Positions 34,301-49,300 are shown, counted from the stretch's first letter. The stretch is 64,000 bases of DNA from Diphasiastrum complanatum (GCA_029204225.1 CM055093.1:6058933-6122932); one strand, 5' to 3'. The notes: generated by a model from the sequence alone, not told the origin. Program-made: numbers and translations.

Positions 34301-37300
34301 CCTCCACCCATGCCTTCATGGGAAAGCAAAATGATCTGGGTGATCTCATGAGGAAGAATACACCGTCGAAGAACTCCGTTTGGACCTCTTCGGTACAACT
34401 GGCCGGCAATCAGCTGATAAGGTCTAGCTTTCAAGATCAATTTCCGCTGTTCCGCCTTTGGTAATGATTTGTCTAGTTGGCCCCGCATTAGATATTCAAC
34501 AATGTCGGCAGCCCATTCTGGTACCATATCTACGGAAAATAAGGCAGCATCTGCCAGCTCATCGTCGGGTTGGGTTGCAATCTCCTTTCCCTTGATTCGT
34601 GACACATGATCTGCCATGTAGTGTTGTTTTCCCTTGCGAACTACTATCCGAAAATCAAATTCCAACAACAACAGGAGCCATCTGGTGATTCTCCCGGTGT
34701 TGCAAGTTTTATTAACGAGATATAGCAAGGCTTGATGGTCCGTATAAAAAGCAAAATGTGTGGCCATCAAATAGTGTCGAAACTTCTTAACCGCATAGAT
34801 CATTGCCAGTGTTTCTCGCTCTGTGGTTGAATAATTCATTTCGGTATCACTGAGCTGTCGGCTTGCAAATCAGATTGGAAAATCCTTTTTGTGTTCACCT
34901 GGCTGGGTTAAGACCGCTCCAACTGCATACTTCGATGCGTCCGTATGCACGTGGAACTCAATGGACCAATTGGGTGGTCGTAGGATTGGTGCTGAGACCA
35001 ATGCATCCTTAATCTTCTGGAAAGCCTTTAGAGCTTCCTCATTCCAATGTGGATCCGTTGTGAGCTTGTAAATTGGTCTGGCTAACTCCGCAAAATCAAG
35101 AATGAAGATCCTATAATAGTTAGCATGACCCATGAAAATGTAGACCTCGCGGATCGTCCCCGGTGGTGGTAGATCAACAATGATCCTGATCTTTGATAGA
35201 TCTGTGGCGATCCCGTGTCTTGACACTATAAGGTCGAGTATCAAGCCATGTGTCACCCAAAATTGACATTTTTCTGGATTCAGAGAGATCTGGTATTGCT
35301 ACTCTATCGAGGACACTTTTCGTAAATGGTAAAGGAAAATGGTCCTTCTTGGTGACTGCATTAAGCGCCTTCAGATTCACACAGATACGCATTTTGCCAT
35401 TCTTCTTGGGTACTATAACTATCGGCGATACCCATTCCGTGTGATCGATTTTGTAAATGAAATCTGCATCCATAAGTTTCTGCAACTCTTGCTTGATCAG
35501 TTCTGTATAATTCGGGTTGCAACGGTAGTAACGGCTTACCTTGGGGACTGCTCCGTCCACCAAAGGTATGGTGTGCTGGACTACTGTTGGCGGAATGCCC
35601 TTTAGATCATTATAGCTCCAGGCAAAACAGTCTTTATATTCCACCAACAAGGACCGTAGTCTCTTGAACTGCGTGGGTGTTAACTGCTCTCCCACATGCA
35701 CTATCCTTTCTTCTTCTCCTGGTTCCGCAAGATTCATCGGCTGTGTTCGCGCAGGTCCCTCGAAGACTTGTTGTGCTGGTGCCTGACTTTGATCAGGTTC
35801 TCGTTGGGCTTGCGGCATCATGATTACCACGTCGTCCAATGTATAATTCTTGAAAGTATTAGGCATCTCATGAACTGGAGCTCGTCGAGATTCCTCTTTC
35901 AACATATTGATCTTGGCCCGACTGGTCATTTTTTTATTTTCTGTCACCTGTGTAGAAGATGACGCTGTATCTGAGTCCAACTTGATTGACTTCAAGGAAT
36001 CCAACACCTTCTTATTGCCCTTTTTGTTATTTTGATGGGTTTATCCTTGTGGTCTTTCTTTGGGACTGCTGTGACATTCGCCTCATGGTTGCGAATATCA
36101 ACGTCTACTGTAGCTATTGCCTCTTCGGGTAGGTCACTCCATTGGATCACCTGGTTGTAGCGTTGCTTCAACTGATTCTTCTTATTCGCAGGTGCCTTGG
36201 GTGGTTCGATCCTTGAGACTTTCGCCATAGCAGACCTTTGTGGTGGTTGAGCTGGTACCTTTTTGGTTCCGTAACGATCTGGGTCCATGTGGTGTAGGAC
36301 TTGTTCATCAGTCAGCTCAATCTCCTTATTATAAGTTAGAGCATGTTGCCAAGGGACCAGATCATCGTCCACTGGGTTCTCAATCGGCTTTGCTGACAGC
36401 CATGCTACGTTTATCATATTCACTCCAAATGTGATTGGTGTGTCCATAGTGTAACATTTGGGTGAAGATGTACTTGGTTCTGGATCTGATTCATACTGAC
36501 ATGCGTGGCAGTCAATAGTTGCTAATGCATCCGTCCATCTCATGACATCCGTCTCTGAATGATAACCTCCCTTGGCTGGCCTTGGGCGGTCAATTGTATG
36601 ATTTGTCATGGATGATCCGTCATCAGCTTTGGGTGCAATAGGTTTCACCGCCCATGTGGTTGGATCTACCTTTACAGCCTGTTCTCTGTTCTCGAAGGTG
36701 AGTTTCCATGTACCCCAGTTGTGTACTACTTGCGCAGCCCTCAACCATGGTCTTCCCAGTAAAATACGGTATGCAGATGGAGATTCAGGTATATCCATGA
36801 CCACAAAAGTAATCACATACTGCATGCCTGCTATCCTTACGGGAATATCAGCAACTACACCTTTTGGTTTCACACAGGATTGATCTGCTAGCTTGATGGC
36901 GAATCTGGCTGGCTTCAATCCTTGTAATCCCCACTTTTCGTACAAAGTAGTGGAGATTAGATTGACACCTGATCCTCCATCTACCACTGTTGCCTCGTCC
37001 TCGTATCTCTTGTATTTGATTGGCAAAGTGATGTTGTGTTCCTCACTTTCCCATGCTGCTCTGATGTGGAGAACGTTACTTGTTTCATCATAGCCCGCAC
37101 AATAAATGGGCTCAGGCGCTACTGGCTCCTCATCCGCCTTGGCCCATTCAGCTAAAAGGCTTTTCGCTTGTGGTGCAATCCGCAGTAGTTCTCCGAGGGG
37201 TAAACTAACGTGGCTTGACAGCAAGAGTGTGAGCCTTTCAGTGCGTGGTTCCTCAGGCTCCACCATGTGAAAAGGTGGTTCATGTTGGTGCAACCGATCA

Positions 37301-40300
37301 TTCTGATCAGTGCGCAGTGGTGAGCCCGGTTGTGGAACCCGTTCGACGCCGACTGGAGGTTCTGTGGGATTGTTTCGTTCTTGCTCTTTTTCCTCCTCTT
37401 GTGCTTTTTGTACCCAGTGTCTTATTTTCTGGTACTGCCTTCTCTCTTCCCTCACATTTGGATATGGCGCGGAAGTTGAGGGTTGGTCGTCAGTGACCGA
37501 TGGTGGTGGTGAGGGAGCCACTTCCTTCCTCTTCTGTGCTCGCGTAATAGCTAACACAGGAGCGTAGTCGTGTCGTCCTTTCGATGGCATCCCTGTTGGA
37601 ACTGCTGATTGCTGTATGCCAATGAGGTTAAGAGGTGCACTAGTTCCAGGTTTAAATGGACAATTCTTGAAACAATGTCCATAACCGCAATCCCTGCAGG
37701 AGGTTGTATATTGTCCTTTGTAGGGACATTCTGCAATTCTGTGTCCCTCGCCGCACCCGTGGCAGCCGTAATTTCTTCCACCTTGACGTTGAGTTTGAGC
37801 TGTATAGGCCGATACATATTCATTTATGGCAGGATCCATAAATGGTTCATCTAGTCCGTACCACTGTTGTTGCTCAGGTTGAGGTGGCATTTGCAATTCT
37901 TGTTCTGCTGCTGTCAGGTTTACATGGGCCACTTGTTGATTGGCTGGCCCTGGTGGATTAGGTAAGGCCATACGTTGTGGTTGATTGGGTGCGCCGTACC
38001 TTGGTGCCGCGTTAGGTCCCCCCTGATGATAAGGATAAGAAGTCTGATAGGGACTTCTCTTCTGTAGAACAACCCTGGGGTTAAACGGGCAAAATGCCGT
38101 ATCGTGCGATGTTGCATTGCACAGATGGCAGAATCTATGTGTCAGTCTCAGATTTTGTTTTAGGACTGGACACTCGTTCGTTGTATGGTTTTGCGTGCAT
38201 ACTGAACACCATACATTCTCTCGTCGAGGATAATGCAGCTGGGTTGGTTCTGGTTGATGTGGAGTTACTGCTACAGTTCCTTGTAAGGCCTTCAGTTTCT
38301 GGTCAAACTGCGCCGTAAGTTGCTCCATCTGCTGTTTGTGTAATTTTGTCATTTGCTCCAACAACAGTTCTGTGGATAGAGCGGATGCGTTTGACGATGA
38401 TGATGCGATCGAGGGAGTAGGAGTGTGGGTGGAAGGATATTCGTCGTCAGATCCCTCATCCTCTTCCCTGATGGCATCTTCCATAGCCTCTTGCAGAGTA
38501 GCGTACTGCTCCCGTCTTTTCAGTTCTCTTCTGATGCTTCGTGGTAATCCGACTAGGAACCACATGATCACCGCATGATCGGGAGTCAGGGCTGCACTGC
38601 ACTCGGATCGTAGATGTTTGACCCATTCAATATAATCCCGGACCCTTTCTCGTTTTCCCATCTTGACTTTGCTTAGCAGGAGAAACGGGTCTTCCAGGAA
38701 CTTTCTTGGTTTAAAGCGCGTAATGAGTGCTTCTTTAACCGCCTCCCAGGTGGATTTCTCTTCCTCTGACAGGTTGAAAAACCAATCCTGAGCCACTGCA
38801 AGTAAGGACATAGGGAATAGCATCAGCTTCTCCGCAGGTGTCCGTTCGCTGTAGATTTCACAAGCTTGCTCGTAGATCTGGAGGAATCGGATGGGATCTG
38901 AGGATCCGTCGTATTTTGGTATCTCCATCCGTGGTGCTCTCCGAATTGCATGCAAGAGTGCGACAGGTACAAGTTGGCCCATTGGATCCATTGGTGGTGG
39001 TTCCGGTTCTGCCTCTTGTTTCACAGCTGCTAATCTGGGAAGGTGTGGTGCCTGATTTGCTATCCTTCGTGCTATTGATCGTCCCGATCTCAGATATAAA
39101 AATCTGATGAGTTTTTTGGCTCTTTTTCCCTCCAAAATGCAGATTGGTGTGTTTTTTGAGTTTTTTGGATGATTGGTTTGGGTTTCAAGCCCTTAGAGGT
39201 TGTTCAGGGCCTCCTCTACCCTCTCACACCTCCTCCGCTGGCTGTGAACAGTCCAAACACAAAAAGATACAGAAAACTAACTCTAAACTCCCAAAAATCT
39301 ACCTAAACTACTCTAAAAAGCAAGAAAAATAGCTAAAATGCAACTAAACTAGTTAGTGGAAACCTATCCCCGGCAACGGCGCCACTGTGGGGTCGAAGAT
39401 CTTTCGTAGTATAACCCTTCCGCCTGTCAACAAAGGTTAGATCACTGGATAGGTGCCTAACTATGCATAGATGCTACTTTTAGTTAAATTCCTACTTTTT
39501 CCCTTAACTCTACTCACCACCATGCTACTCCTCTTTAACTCTACTCCTCTACACTAACATTCATCATAGTTTGGGTGAAGGGAAGGGATAGAAAAGAAGA
39601 GGTTGAGAAGAGAAGAGAGGAAGAGAGAGAGAGAGAGAGAGTGAGGGTGGAGGTTAGCTCAAATGCTCCTTATGCTTGCTAATGGAAAAACATTCACTAT
39701 GGCAAACAATAGACATGGAAATAGAAAGCAATGGAAAACACAATCAAGAGCATTAGCAAGTAGTGAATAGCAAATGAGGATGCTTCTCTTCCAAAAATGG
39801 TAGAGTTTCCTCCTTCTCATTAAGCATGGAAATAGTGTACAAATGGTGCCTTTTTATAAAATGGGGAAGACCCTTGCCCCTCAATCTTATTGGCTAATAT
39901 TCACAATGATCCTAACCATTCATCTTGGACCCAACTTGATCCAAGGGTCCACAAAAAATACATTAGAAATCACAAGATTCATGTGAGTCCCAATTTGGAC
40001 CCAACTCTAAAAAGTGATCTCTAAGTTTAAAACCGACATTGGGCCTCTAGTTTTATTTTAATTACAAGGCCCAAGTCAAGTTTATTTTATTTACAACTTC
40101 AATTGCGTGCTCATTGGGCCATGGGCTTATACACGCAGGATGCCATGCCCTCGCAACACATTTTATTGGAGGATTTTATCTATTTACTCTTTGTTGGGAA
40201 TACCCCCAACAATCCCCTCTTGGCTGGCCTGCCTCTGGGTCTGTCGGAAGGAACCCTCTGTGGTACACTCCTGCCTGGGGGTCTCCCTCTGCCACAAGGG

Positions 40301-43300
40301 GGTCTCTGGGAAGAACCGCCTGCTTGTGATGCTCTGAGTCGTCTCTGAGCGATGTGTCTCTGGGCGGCAGCCTCTGTCTCCCTCGCAAACTCTGTCCAGC
40401 CATCATTCGAAAGGGTCCGTATAGCGGGAGTACTGGGTGGGGCACGTGGACCATCCCCTGCAATGTCGACCATCTCGTCTGAATCATATGTGGGCTCATC
40501 AGAGGAGGAGGGCAATGGAATGTCAGCAGGGAGGGGGGAGGCTCCTTGGTGTCAGCATCATCCTCGGGATCACCCCGCAGAGCACGCCGAGCGGCCTCAT
40601 CTGGATCAACCTCTGGCTTTGCCTCAGGATCAGCTGCTGGAACCAGGCAATCATCGGGATTGACCTACACAAGTCAATCATTCATGACGATCTGAACTTA
40701 AGAATGATTATGTGAAGTATTATTATCGTGAGCATATGACATGCCTCACATTTTTATGTTGTCATAGATCTAATAACCATTCTCTGTGTATGCAAGAGTG
40801 CATAGTTGCAATGTAATTGACATGTCAAAGGGAATTATGTGAAAATTGTATGTAGCGTACGATTCCTGAAACTGTGTTCAAAGCATTTTTGGCTGTAGGA
40901 CAGTAGTTTCACAGATTGTATACTTCTGGATAGTTGAGCGTATCTTGAAAGAGATGTGAAATACCTTAGACTTTGTTATTACACTGGCATGTTCCTTCAT
41001 TTGGAGTCCCCATTGTTTTTTTCCCTACAAATCTACTGATTTTTTGTCATGCTAACTGGAAGAGTTTGTGGTATGTATTTTGAAGGAAATAAAGTAGTTT
41101 CAGAACAATTTTACTGTACTAATGACTGGGGTTTCCCGGACAGAGAGCAGCAGCTGAAAGAGTTTTAAGGCAGCTTCAAGAACATCCGGAAACATGGACT
41201 CATGTCGTGACAATACTTCAAAATTCGCAGAACTTGAATTCAAAATTTTTTGCACTTCAGGTATTCTGACAAATTCCATGTTTGCACAGTTTAGTTCTTG
41301 ATGAACGACTTGACAATTAGAATGTTGGTTAGTTGCTTGCAACTACGTAGTTGTAAGCATTACATTCGTCGTTTATGCTTGATCTGGACATGAATTTGCT
41401 GTATGGATAGCTCACTAGAAAATATTGGGGCATGTTACACATCTCATGAGAGTTGGCACTTGTTCTGATTTTTATAATGCAAGGTTCTCGAAGGAGTGAT
41501 CAAATATAGATGGAATGCGTTGCCCGTTGAACAACGTGATGGCATCAAGAATTATGTGTCAGATGTAATAGTGCAGGTTGGTACGAGTACTTTGGACCCT
41601 ATGTAGTAGAGTCAGCGAAGATTATTGTTGAATTTATTATCTTTTGTAATTTGATGTCAGAAGAAGTTATTGTCAAAGTATCTGTTTCTAAGATCTAGTT
41701 ATCTCATGATTTTGAGATCCGGCTTTCTAAACTGTTCTCTGAAGAAATATCCTTCATTGAGCATAATCAGCAGTTTCTGACCCACAATTTTGCATTGAGA
41801 CTCAAGACTGCATGAATAGACAAGGGACTTGTGCTCTGTGGTTTCTCTTGATGTTGGGAGATTTCAATATTAGGATCTGTAGCTTTATCTTGGTAAGATA
41901 CAGAAATTGCACCATTTATTAGCCTTGCCATTGTCGTCTTGCATGCAATTGTAATGTGCTGGAAAATTCTGCCTTCTTATTTGTTCAATACTCTCCTCTG
42001 GCTGCTGCGTCTGGCAGTTATCAAGCAATGCAACTTCATTTCGTCAGGAAAGACTCTACATCAACAAATTGAACATTATTCTTGTGCAGGTAAGTGTTGC
42101 TGCATACATTACTGCTCGCATGCTCGTTGTTCAGAGAGGGTGAAAATAGAGCGGAAGCTTTTCTTTTTATGTCTGTTTTAATCTTGCCTAAGCATATGAG
42201 GAGATGCAGAACATGTGAGCGATTTTTAGTGTGGTTCAATATGCCAAAATATGTACGGGTGGCTAAATAGGTGTTAAAGCACGAATGGCCTGCTCGATGG
42301 CCGGGCTTTATCCCTGATCTCGTGTCTGCAGCCAAGAGCAGTGAAACTCTTTGTGAGAACTGCATGGTTATTTTGAAGGTTAGCCATGAACTTTACTACC
42401 TTCATTGTTGCTTGAAGATAATTGAGAGTTCTTTATTGCTAGGGTTTAGATTCGTTCATGTATTTACCAAGCTTTTGACCATCTTCAGCAAGTATTATTC
42501 TCTGCTTTCTTCTTCCCAATCTTCTTTTATGGTCATATTTGTAACGTCAATCTTGGTGTACCTACTTATTGGTTTGAACAAATGAGTTGATTCGATTTTA
42601 AACATGACAGCTTCTTAGCGAGGAAGTGTTTGACTTTTCTCGTGGAGAAATGATGCAAAGCAAAATCAAGGAGCTTAAGCACTCGTTGAACAGGTATACT
42701 ATTTTTCTATTCATAGAACTAAGCCTATAGATCAATCATTGTCATTTTTAGCAATCTAAGCTAAGCCTATAGATCGACCACCAGTATTTATTTAGCAAAT
42801 TTTCGTGGTGGAATTCTTTCTGAGCTGTTACTATCTGTAGCTCAGGGAGATAGTCAATAAGCTAAATTGAACGAAGTCGGAAATTTTCAATGAGATTTTG
42901 AGTGACATATATATTGTTCTTGTGAGTCTTCGACTGTTCTGAAATATTGTCAATTGAATATGTTATTTTTTCATATAATTTATTTTGCCCTTCATGTATC
43001 TCACTCAGTGAGTTGCAGTATCTTGAGTTGCATACTGGATGGGTTTCTATTCCTGATTTTTTAGGGTAGACTTTTTTCCCATTGAAAGTTGGCGTACGCT
43101 TCTTGATCTGTCTCACTTAGGAGACGGTGAATAATCCCTTGTTGAACTTCACCTCGTTCTCGTTACCAAGCTCCTGTTGTTCATTCTTGTCTTCTTCGAG
43201 CACTCTCCAGTTTTGATCATTCTGGTCATTTTTGAAAGTTTATTAATGAGGTTTTCTAGGTAAGAAACTCCTTCCATTTGCAAATAATGTTGCCTATGAT

Positions 43301-46300
43301 CTACAAAAAGGACTCTCCTTTTCACTGTTGCCCTCTGGATAGGATACAACTTGGAAGGGTTTCTATGCAATTGTCCATCTCTTTAAGTAGTTTTATATTT
43401 TCAGTACTGTCTATGTTATATGATATCCATTCTTTGCAGTCTTTTTTAATTGGCAACATCCAGTTTCTGTCATCGTTTTCGCTCTCAACTCAAGAAAAGC
43501 TTTGTGCTGAAAGCTATCTAGAGGTATTGTACCTAGAGGTCCCCCTCTTCATACCTAGTGTGCTAGCACTAAGCAGACAATGGTGTAGGTGTTAATAACC
43601 CCTTAAAGCATGACTTCTCTTGATTTTTTCCATGACATATCGAGTATAACTGCTTCACAAAGGTCTTTCGGTCATCTACAGTTTATGAAATCTATTGTTG
43701 GAGCAGACGGATATGTAGATAGGCTTTGCTAGGATTCTCATGGACAAATTGGAAGTTGACTGCTTCTGTAAGCTGTCCGAACTGAAGCTCTTTTGATACA
43801 ATAATATGCCTAAGGCACTTATTGCAGTGAAGTTTAATCAAGTTGCAAATTGAGGCTAGAGTAATCAAGAGAATTTGTGCAATTTCACATATGTTCAAAT
43901 TTCTTATGCATGAATTTGTTTCAACTTTTGTGGTGCTAAAAGCAACTTGAGGTCCGCATCAGTCTTGTATGTGCTAATTGACTCTTTATTACAAAGTCTA
44001 CAATATATGCAGTTTTGAACTAGTTTTTATTTCAAGTATAGAGTATGCACAACGACATGTACTTGCTAAGTAGACATAATCCACATCACATCTCTAAGTA
44101 GACGTTAAGCTAGTGTAGTGAAAATTAATCTAGCATATGTTATTGTTAGTTATGTTCTATCTAGCATTTTTGATTGTGATCAAGCTGTAGAGGATGACAA
44201 ATTTGTGGGAATGGATTAACTACTTGTTAGATATTATAGGCTAAAGAATTCTCAATGGTAGGAGGGCGAGTTTCCACTTATGTATATAGCCTAGAGAAGC
44301 TTGTGCATGAATGTGATGCAACCCTCATGTTGATTGGTCTCACTCTAGGTCCACCTAGTAGCCTCTCTTATTGGTGGAAAACGCAATTTGTTGAAGTTGA
44401 AGTTGTCCGTGGGCCATTTTTACGGTTTCTTTCACTCCTAACACCTATTTCCTGAGCTCTACCGTGAGAATATAAAATAATTCAGTTTTGGAACTGTTTC
44501 GGATTGATGTGTTTCGGAATGCAGTGCAACTACTAAGGTTGATAGTTTGACATGTAAACTGAGGAATTTACTGGCGGTTAGTCATCGGGGTAGGGGCATC
44601 TTCACCTAGTGCCGTGCCTTGTGGTGAACATTTTTTTTATGTGATTCTTAGTGGCCGTATTTCTCAACTCATTACATGTGAATGGTTTGTAGATTTAAGA
44701 CTTCCTTGTTCGTTCTGGTAAGTTTTTCTATGGAAAATTTGCTTCCATAGACATAATTTAAACTTGAGCTTTCTTGGTCATATGAGAGTTTTTTACTTTT
44801 CTCAGCGGTAATTGTGTAGGCTCATCTCCAATGACCACATTTTTTTTCAGATAAGTGTATTTTTTATTTCAAGCTTTGTGTGATACAAACTTACATGAAT
44901 CTTGCCATAATGTTCGTGTGTCTTTTAGCTTCCTACTTGATTATTGAAAATTGAAGTGCTATTGGTGGTTTGAAGGGTTTTTCTGAATCAAAGGCCATGT
45001 CGAATCTTGAACTATATCTTTCTCATCGCATTTCGCTTTTTGGGGACAAATCATAAGTAATCATTTACGTATATGCCATTTTGTTCTGGTTATGTAGCTT
45101 TGATGTGCTGGGAGATTTTGCTAGCATTTAGGGGAGCTTTGTCGTATGTGTATATGGACCACATGAACAAAACTTACAATTTTGTTGGACATCTTGCAGT
45201 GAATTTCAGCTCATACATGAGTTGTGCTTGTGGGTCCTCTCCGTATCTCAGAAGCTAGAGCTTATACGGGCAACATTAGCAACACTCCATGCATTTTTAT
45301 CTTGGATTCCTCTCGGTTATATTTTTGAGTCTCCATTGGTATACAGTGAATATTTACTTTTCGATCACTTGTGCCTGTCCAAACTTCAGACTACAAAATT
45401 TTAATCTTGCTAATGCCTTCTTGTCGATTCCTCATTCGGATATAGAATAGGTTGTTAGCATTTTTTTATATTGCAAGTACATTATCATTTTGTATATATT
45501 TTTTTGGGGTGTAGCGAGCTATACTCAGACTTTACTGGAAGGGTGGATATTGTTCTTCATGTAACCTGGAGAGTTTTTTGTATTCTACAGTTAGAGACTC
45601 TTTTGAAGGTCTTTCCTATTGCGGCCTATCGCAATTTAGCGCTACAGTGCTTGACCGAGGTACTTTTGAATTTACATGCATCTATCGTATGCACCGTGTT
45701 CATTTTCTTGTTTATTTCTTGTCTTTAGTTCTCTATAAGATAGTGCTATTGCTTTTTGCATCGCTCTTCAAATAAGCTCAAGTAGAACGAGGTTTAAACT
45801 AATTGTTTTTGTGCAATTTATATGTTGATGCTCATCTCAATATCACCCGTTAAAGTGTAACAGGTTGCAAGTCTTAGCTTTGGGGATTTCTATGATTCTC
45901 AATTTGTGAAGCTTTATACTATCTTCACAGTACAGTTGCAGGTTAGTATCTCCCTATTCGTTTGGAATAGGAACGATTATCAAACTTGGTAAATTCTGAC
46001 TATGCTTTCTTGTTTTAGTTGCTTTTACTCCTACTAAGTGTTATTTTCTAAAATCTCCTTTATTATCTGTAAAGGTCTAGTGTTCATGGTCATTCAATCT
46101 GGGAAATTGTTAGGTTGTAACTTTCTCTGGAAGTTTTGTACCGCTTAAGATAGTCTTTCTTCCATCACTATAGTCTATATATGACATGAACATCTTTTGA
46201 CTCTTGTGAAGTGTATGTGAGCCAAACCGATTTCTTATAAATAGGGCTTCTAGATAAGGCACTTACAGCATTCAGAATTTGTAGCTTTAATGGTCATTTT

Positions 46301-49300
46301 GTGCTCAATCACCTTAGCGTATGGTTCTGTGAGTCTTTCATTGTGTGACTTGAGTTGTCCTTTTGATGTATCTTTCAAGTTTATAATTTAGTATTTTTTG
46401 TTAATTGTGACAATCGTCATTTGTAGGTAGTGCTACCACCAGGAACCAACATTCCTGATGCCTATGCAAATGGTTCAGATGAAGATCAGGTACACTATAT
46501 GCCTTTGTTGGATGGTTCAATTGTCCATTTTCAAAACTTTCTTTGTATCATGGAACTTGGTTTTTCTTGGATATATAGTGAGTCTCTTTACTGTTGTTTA
46601 ATTAGATTTGTGGTCTTGGTGATGTTTGAAACTCTTGACGGTGTTGACTGTGTTCTGATTTTGATTCTTGCACATATATTATATTCGCTCCTTGTACTTC
46701 TTGTCATTGCTCTGATGGGTCTTAAATTTGTGTGAAGAAAGAACTTGAATGCTTTCGATGTCTAAATGTATTGTATGTTAGTAGTGAATGAAAGTCTGTT
46801 ATAGATTCACAGTTATGTATGTTTTGATGGCAAAGTAGTGTCTTTTATGTTTGTTTCTATTGGCGTCTTTTGATTGTGGTAGGATCTATGTATGACAGAT
46901 CAAGTGAAATGCGATTTCAGGATTGTTTGTTACAAACAATCTGTTATTTCGGTTTCTTGGAGAACTAGATTGTTGCAAAATTTTATCTGATTTTTTAATC
47001 TCTTCATTAGACTCTTGAAAGCTATCTTGAAGCTTATGATGGTCTCATGTGGTATGTGTCAACAACAGGCATTTATCCAAAATCTGGCTCTGTTTTTTAC
47101 CTCATTCTTTAAGGTAAGAGGCCACATTTATACATTATAATATTGTTTGTTTTATGTGGATATACATGAAAGAAATTATCAAATAGCTGAAATGATCAAA
47201 CATTATAGCTTGCTTGAATATTGGTTCTTAGCTTAATCCATAAAATTGCATCTGGGGTTTTCCTTAAAAGTAATGCTTTTGAAAGTCTAAATTTTCCAAT
47301 TCATAACCATATGCTCTAAATCTGCAACCGTAAATTTAGGTCTACCAACAAGCTAGCTCTATTGGTAGCCCGCTTGTTCCTTCACTCACAAGCCAATCAT
47401 TCCTAACAAATCAATAAATCTCTTTTCTACTGGCGATTCCTCAAAGTTTTGTAAGTCTTGTGATTATGCGACTTATCAGCATGGTGCAGTACTTGGTGGG
47501 ATTGGTTTTGTCTGCATTGATAAAAGGAACAATTATGCCTTGTCACCACTTGTCCAAAGAGGATTCCTTCAAAGACTGATTAAACAAGTCTTGAACTTAT
47601 GGTGCCAATACTTCCTTGCCCATCTTGAGGAGTTCCACTTATGAATATCTCGAGCTTTCCCATTGGCGTGCTGATACAATGTCTTTTTAGGTAAACTATT
47701 TCTGCTTAATCTTATCAGGTGGTGGGCTCCAGTTATCCTCCCCCATTTTGTATAGTTTTTTAACATAATCCAACAATGTGCTCATCTCAATGTTATTCAA
47801 CCAATCAGGGAGGATACACAAAGGAGAAAACACTCATGAGGTTGAAAACATGGTCTAGGGCTTGTTGAAAGAGAATGATACATCAACTCATGGACCCTGA
47901 GCAACTATCAGATCAGAGACAAAAGCAACTGTCAAGTCGCTCTTTAGAAGAGCATCGAGTAGTCGCGAGTACATATTTCATATAGATGCAATTGTGGAAT
48001 CTCATTAGCCAAAAGTATCTAGCAGTGTGAAATGACACCCAACTGTAAATGTTACTTTATTTGTTATTGGTGGCTATAAAAAGATGTATCTAGCTGCATG
48101 CAAGATGCTTAATAATAAATGCCATTTGTTTGAGTTATCAGGGAGTGTGGAAGATTCAAGATCTATCCATATCTTATCATTGAGGATCAATGACTTCCTC
48201 AAGTGGGAAAGAATGCTAGGGGCCAGTCTCAAACCTTACATGATTGGAAAGATTGCTCAACATTTATTATGCTTATTGCTGGTAACCACTACCAGGTATT
48301 TGCCCAAGCATGGTTAGATGTCTCACAAGCTGTGATAAGATGAGCTCATCTGGCAAGCTACTAAAGTTGCAGGTTGAGAGGGCTGTGGAGCTAGATGTCA
48401 GTGCAGAGTTAGGTGAGACATGACTTCCTCAAGGGGGAAAGAATGCTAGGGGCCAGTCTCAAACCTAACATGATTGGAAAGATTGGTCATGCAAGGGTTA
48501 GTCAACATTGATTATGCTTATTGCTTGTAACCACTACCGGGTATTTTGACCCAAGCATGGTTAGATGTCTCACAACCTGCGATAAGATGAGCTCATTTGG
48601 CAAGCTACTAAACATGCGAGTTGACAGGGTCGTGGAGCCAGATGTCAGTGCAGAGTTAGGTGGGACATGAACAATCACGCTTCTGCAGTGGCCAAGCTGA
48701 CCACAGTGCCATGTCAAGGCACCTGGGTCATTGTTGTCAGTCACTTGACTGGGTGGGTCAGAGCCATGTAGAGTCTTTCTGGGGCTTGATCAGCTCACTG
48801 AATGCCATGTCACTCAAAGACTGCAATGGAAGTTAGAGGACATGCATGATTAGTGGTCGAAGGTGGTGAAAAGTTTCATTCTCAAAGTTACCTTGGAGAG
48901 ACGAGCTTCTATGCAGAGGCTTGTAACATTGTACTCAAACCACTTTTTGGCAGTTGTTGTTCTTGGACCATTGTTCTTGCTGATTTTGACAGGATAGCCA
49001 GAATCAACAAAAAATGACAAGATCGACAGGCATTGTCGGTTTTGATGCAATGATTCTTTTACTGCTTTCAAGACAGGACTTATGGTGTTGTTTAAGGTCA
49101 TAAAAGTTTGCTGACAATTTTCGAATGTACTGGATGGAGTTATTACGATACTTTTTGTGCTTAAGTATACAAGGTTAAGACTTCGTTTTTGTGGCAACAT
49201 GAAATAGCAAATTAAAGATAAAAGGGCATGAAAGTAAGGAGAAGGATAAACAAAACTATTTGTCATTAATGCATAGATCAGAACAACAAATCTCATCTAC

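Larger units (their letters stand above)
29306..40210 (-). mobile_element. Gypsy-2, Ty3/gypsy element in XPO1 intron 1
   Basis: LTR (39386-40210), tRNA-Asp-type primer site (39367-39384), gag-protease, RT remnant, RNase H, integrase, accessory ORF, then a truncated 3' LTR. The whole element is antisense to XPO1. The DGGSG protease, the tRNA-Asp primer and the extra ORF after integrase recall plant Tat/Athila-type elements; the exact clade needs a tree. RT catalytic core deleted, so not autonomous. Confidence 0.9.

Noticed and set aside
42271-42585. A 104-codon frame starting inside XPO1 exon 5
   Set aside because: It is exon 5 read through its donor into intron 5; the splice site and exon 6 explain the coding part.
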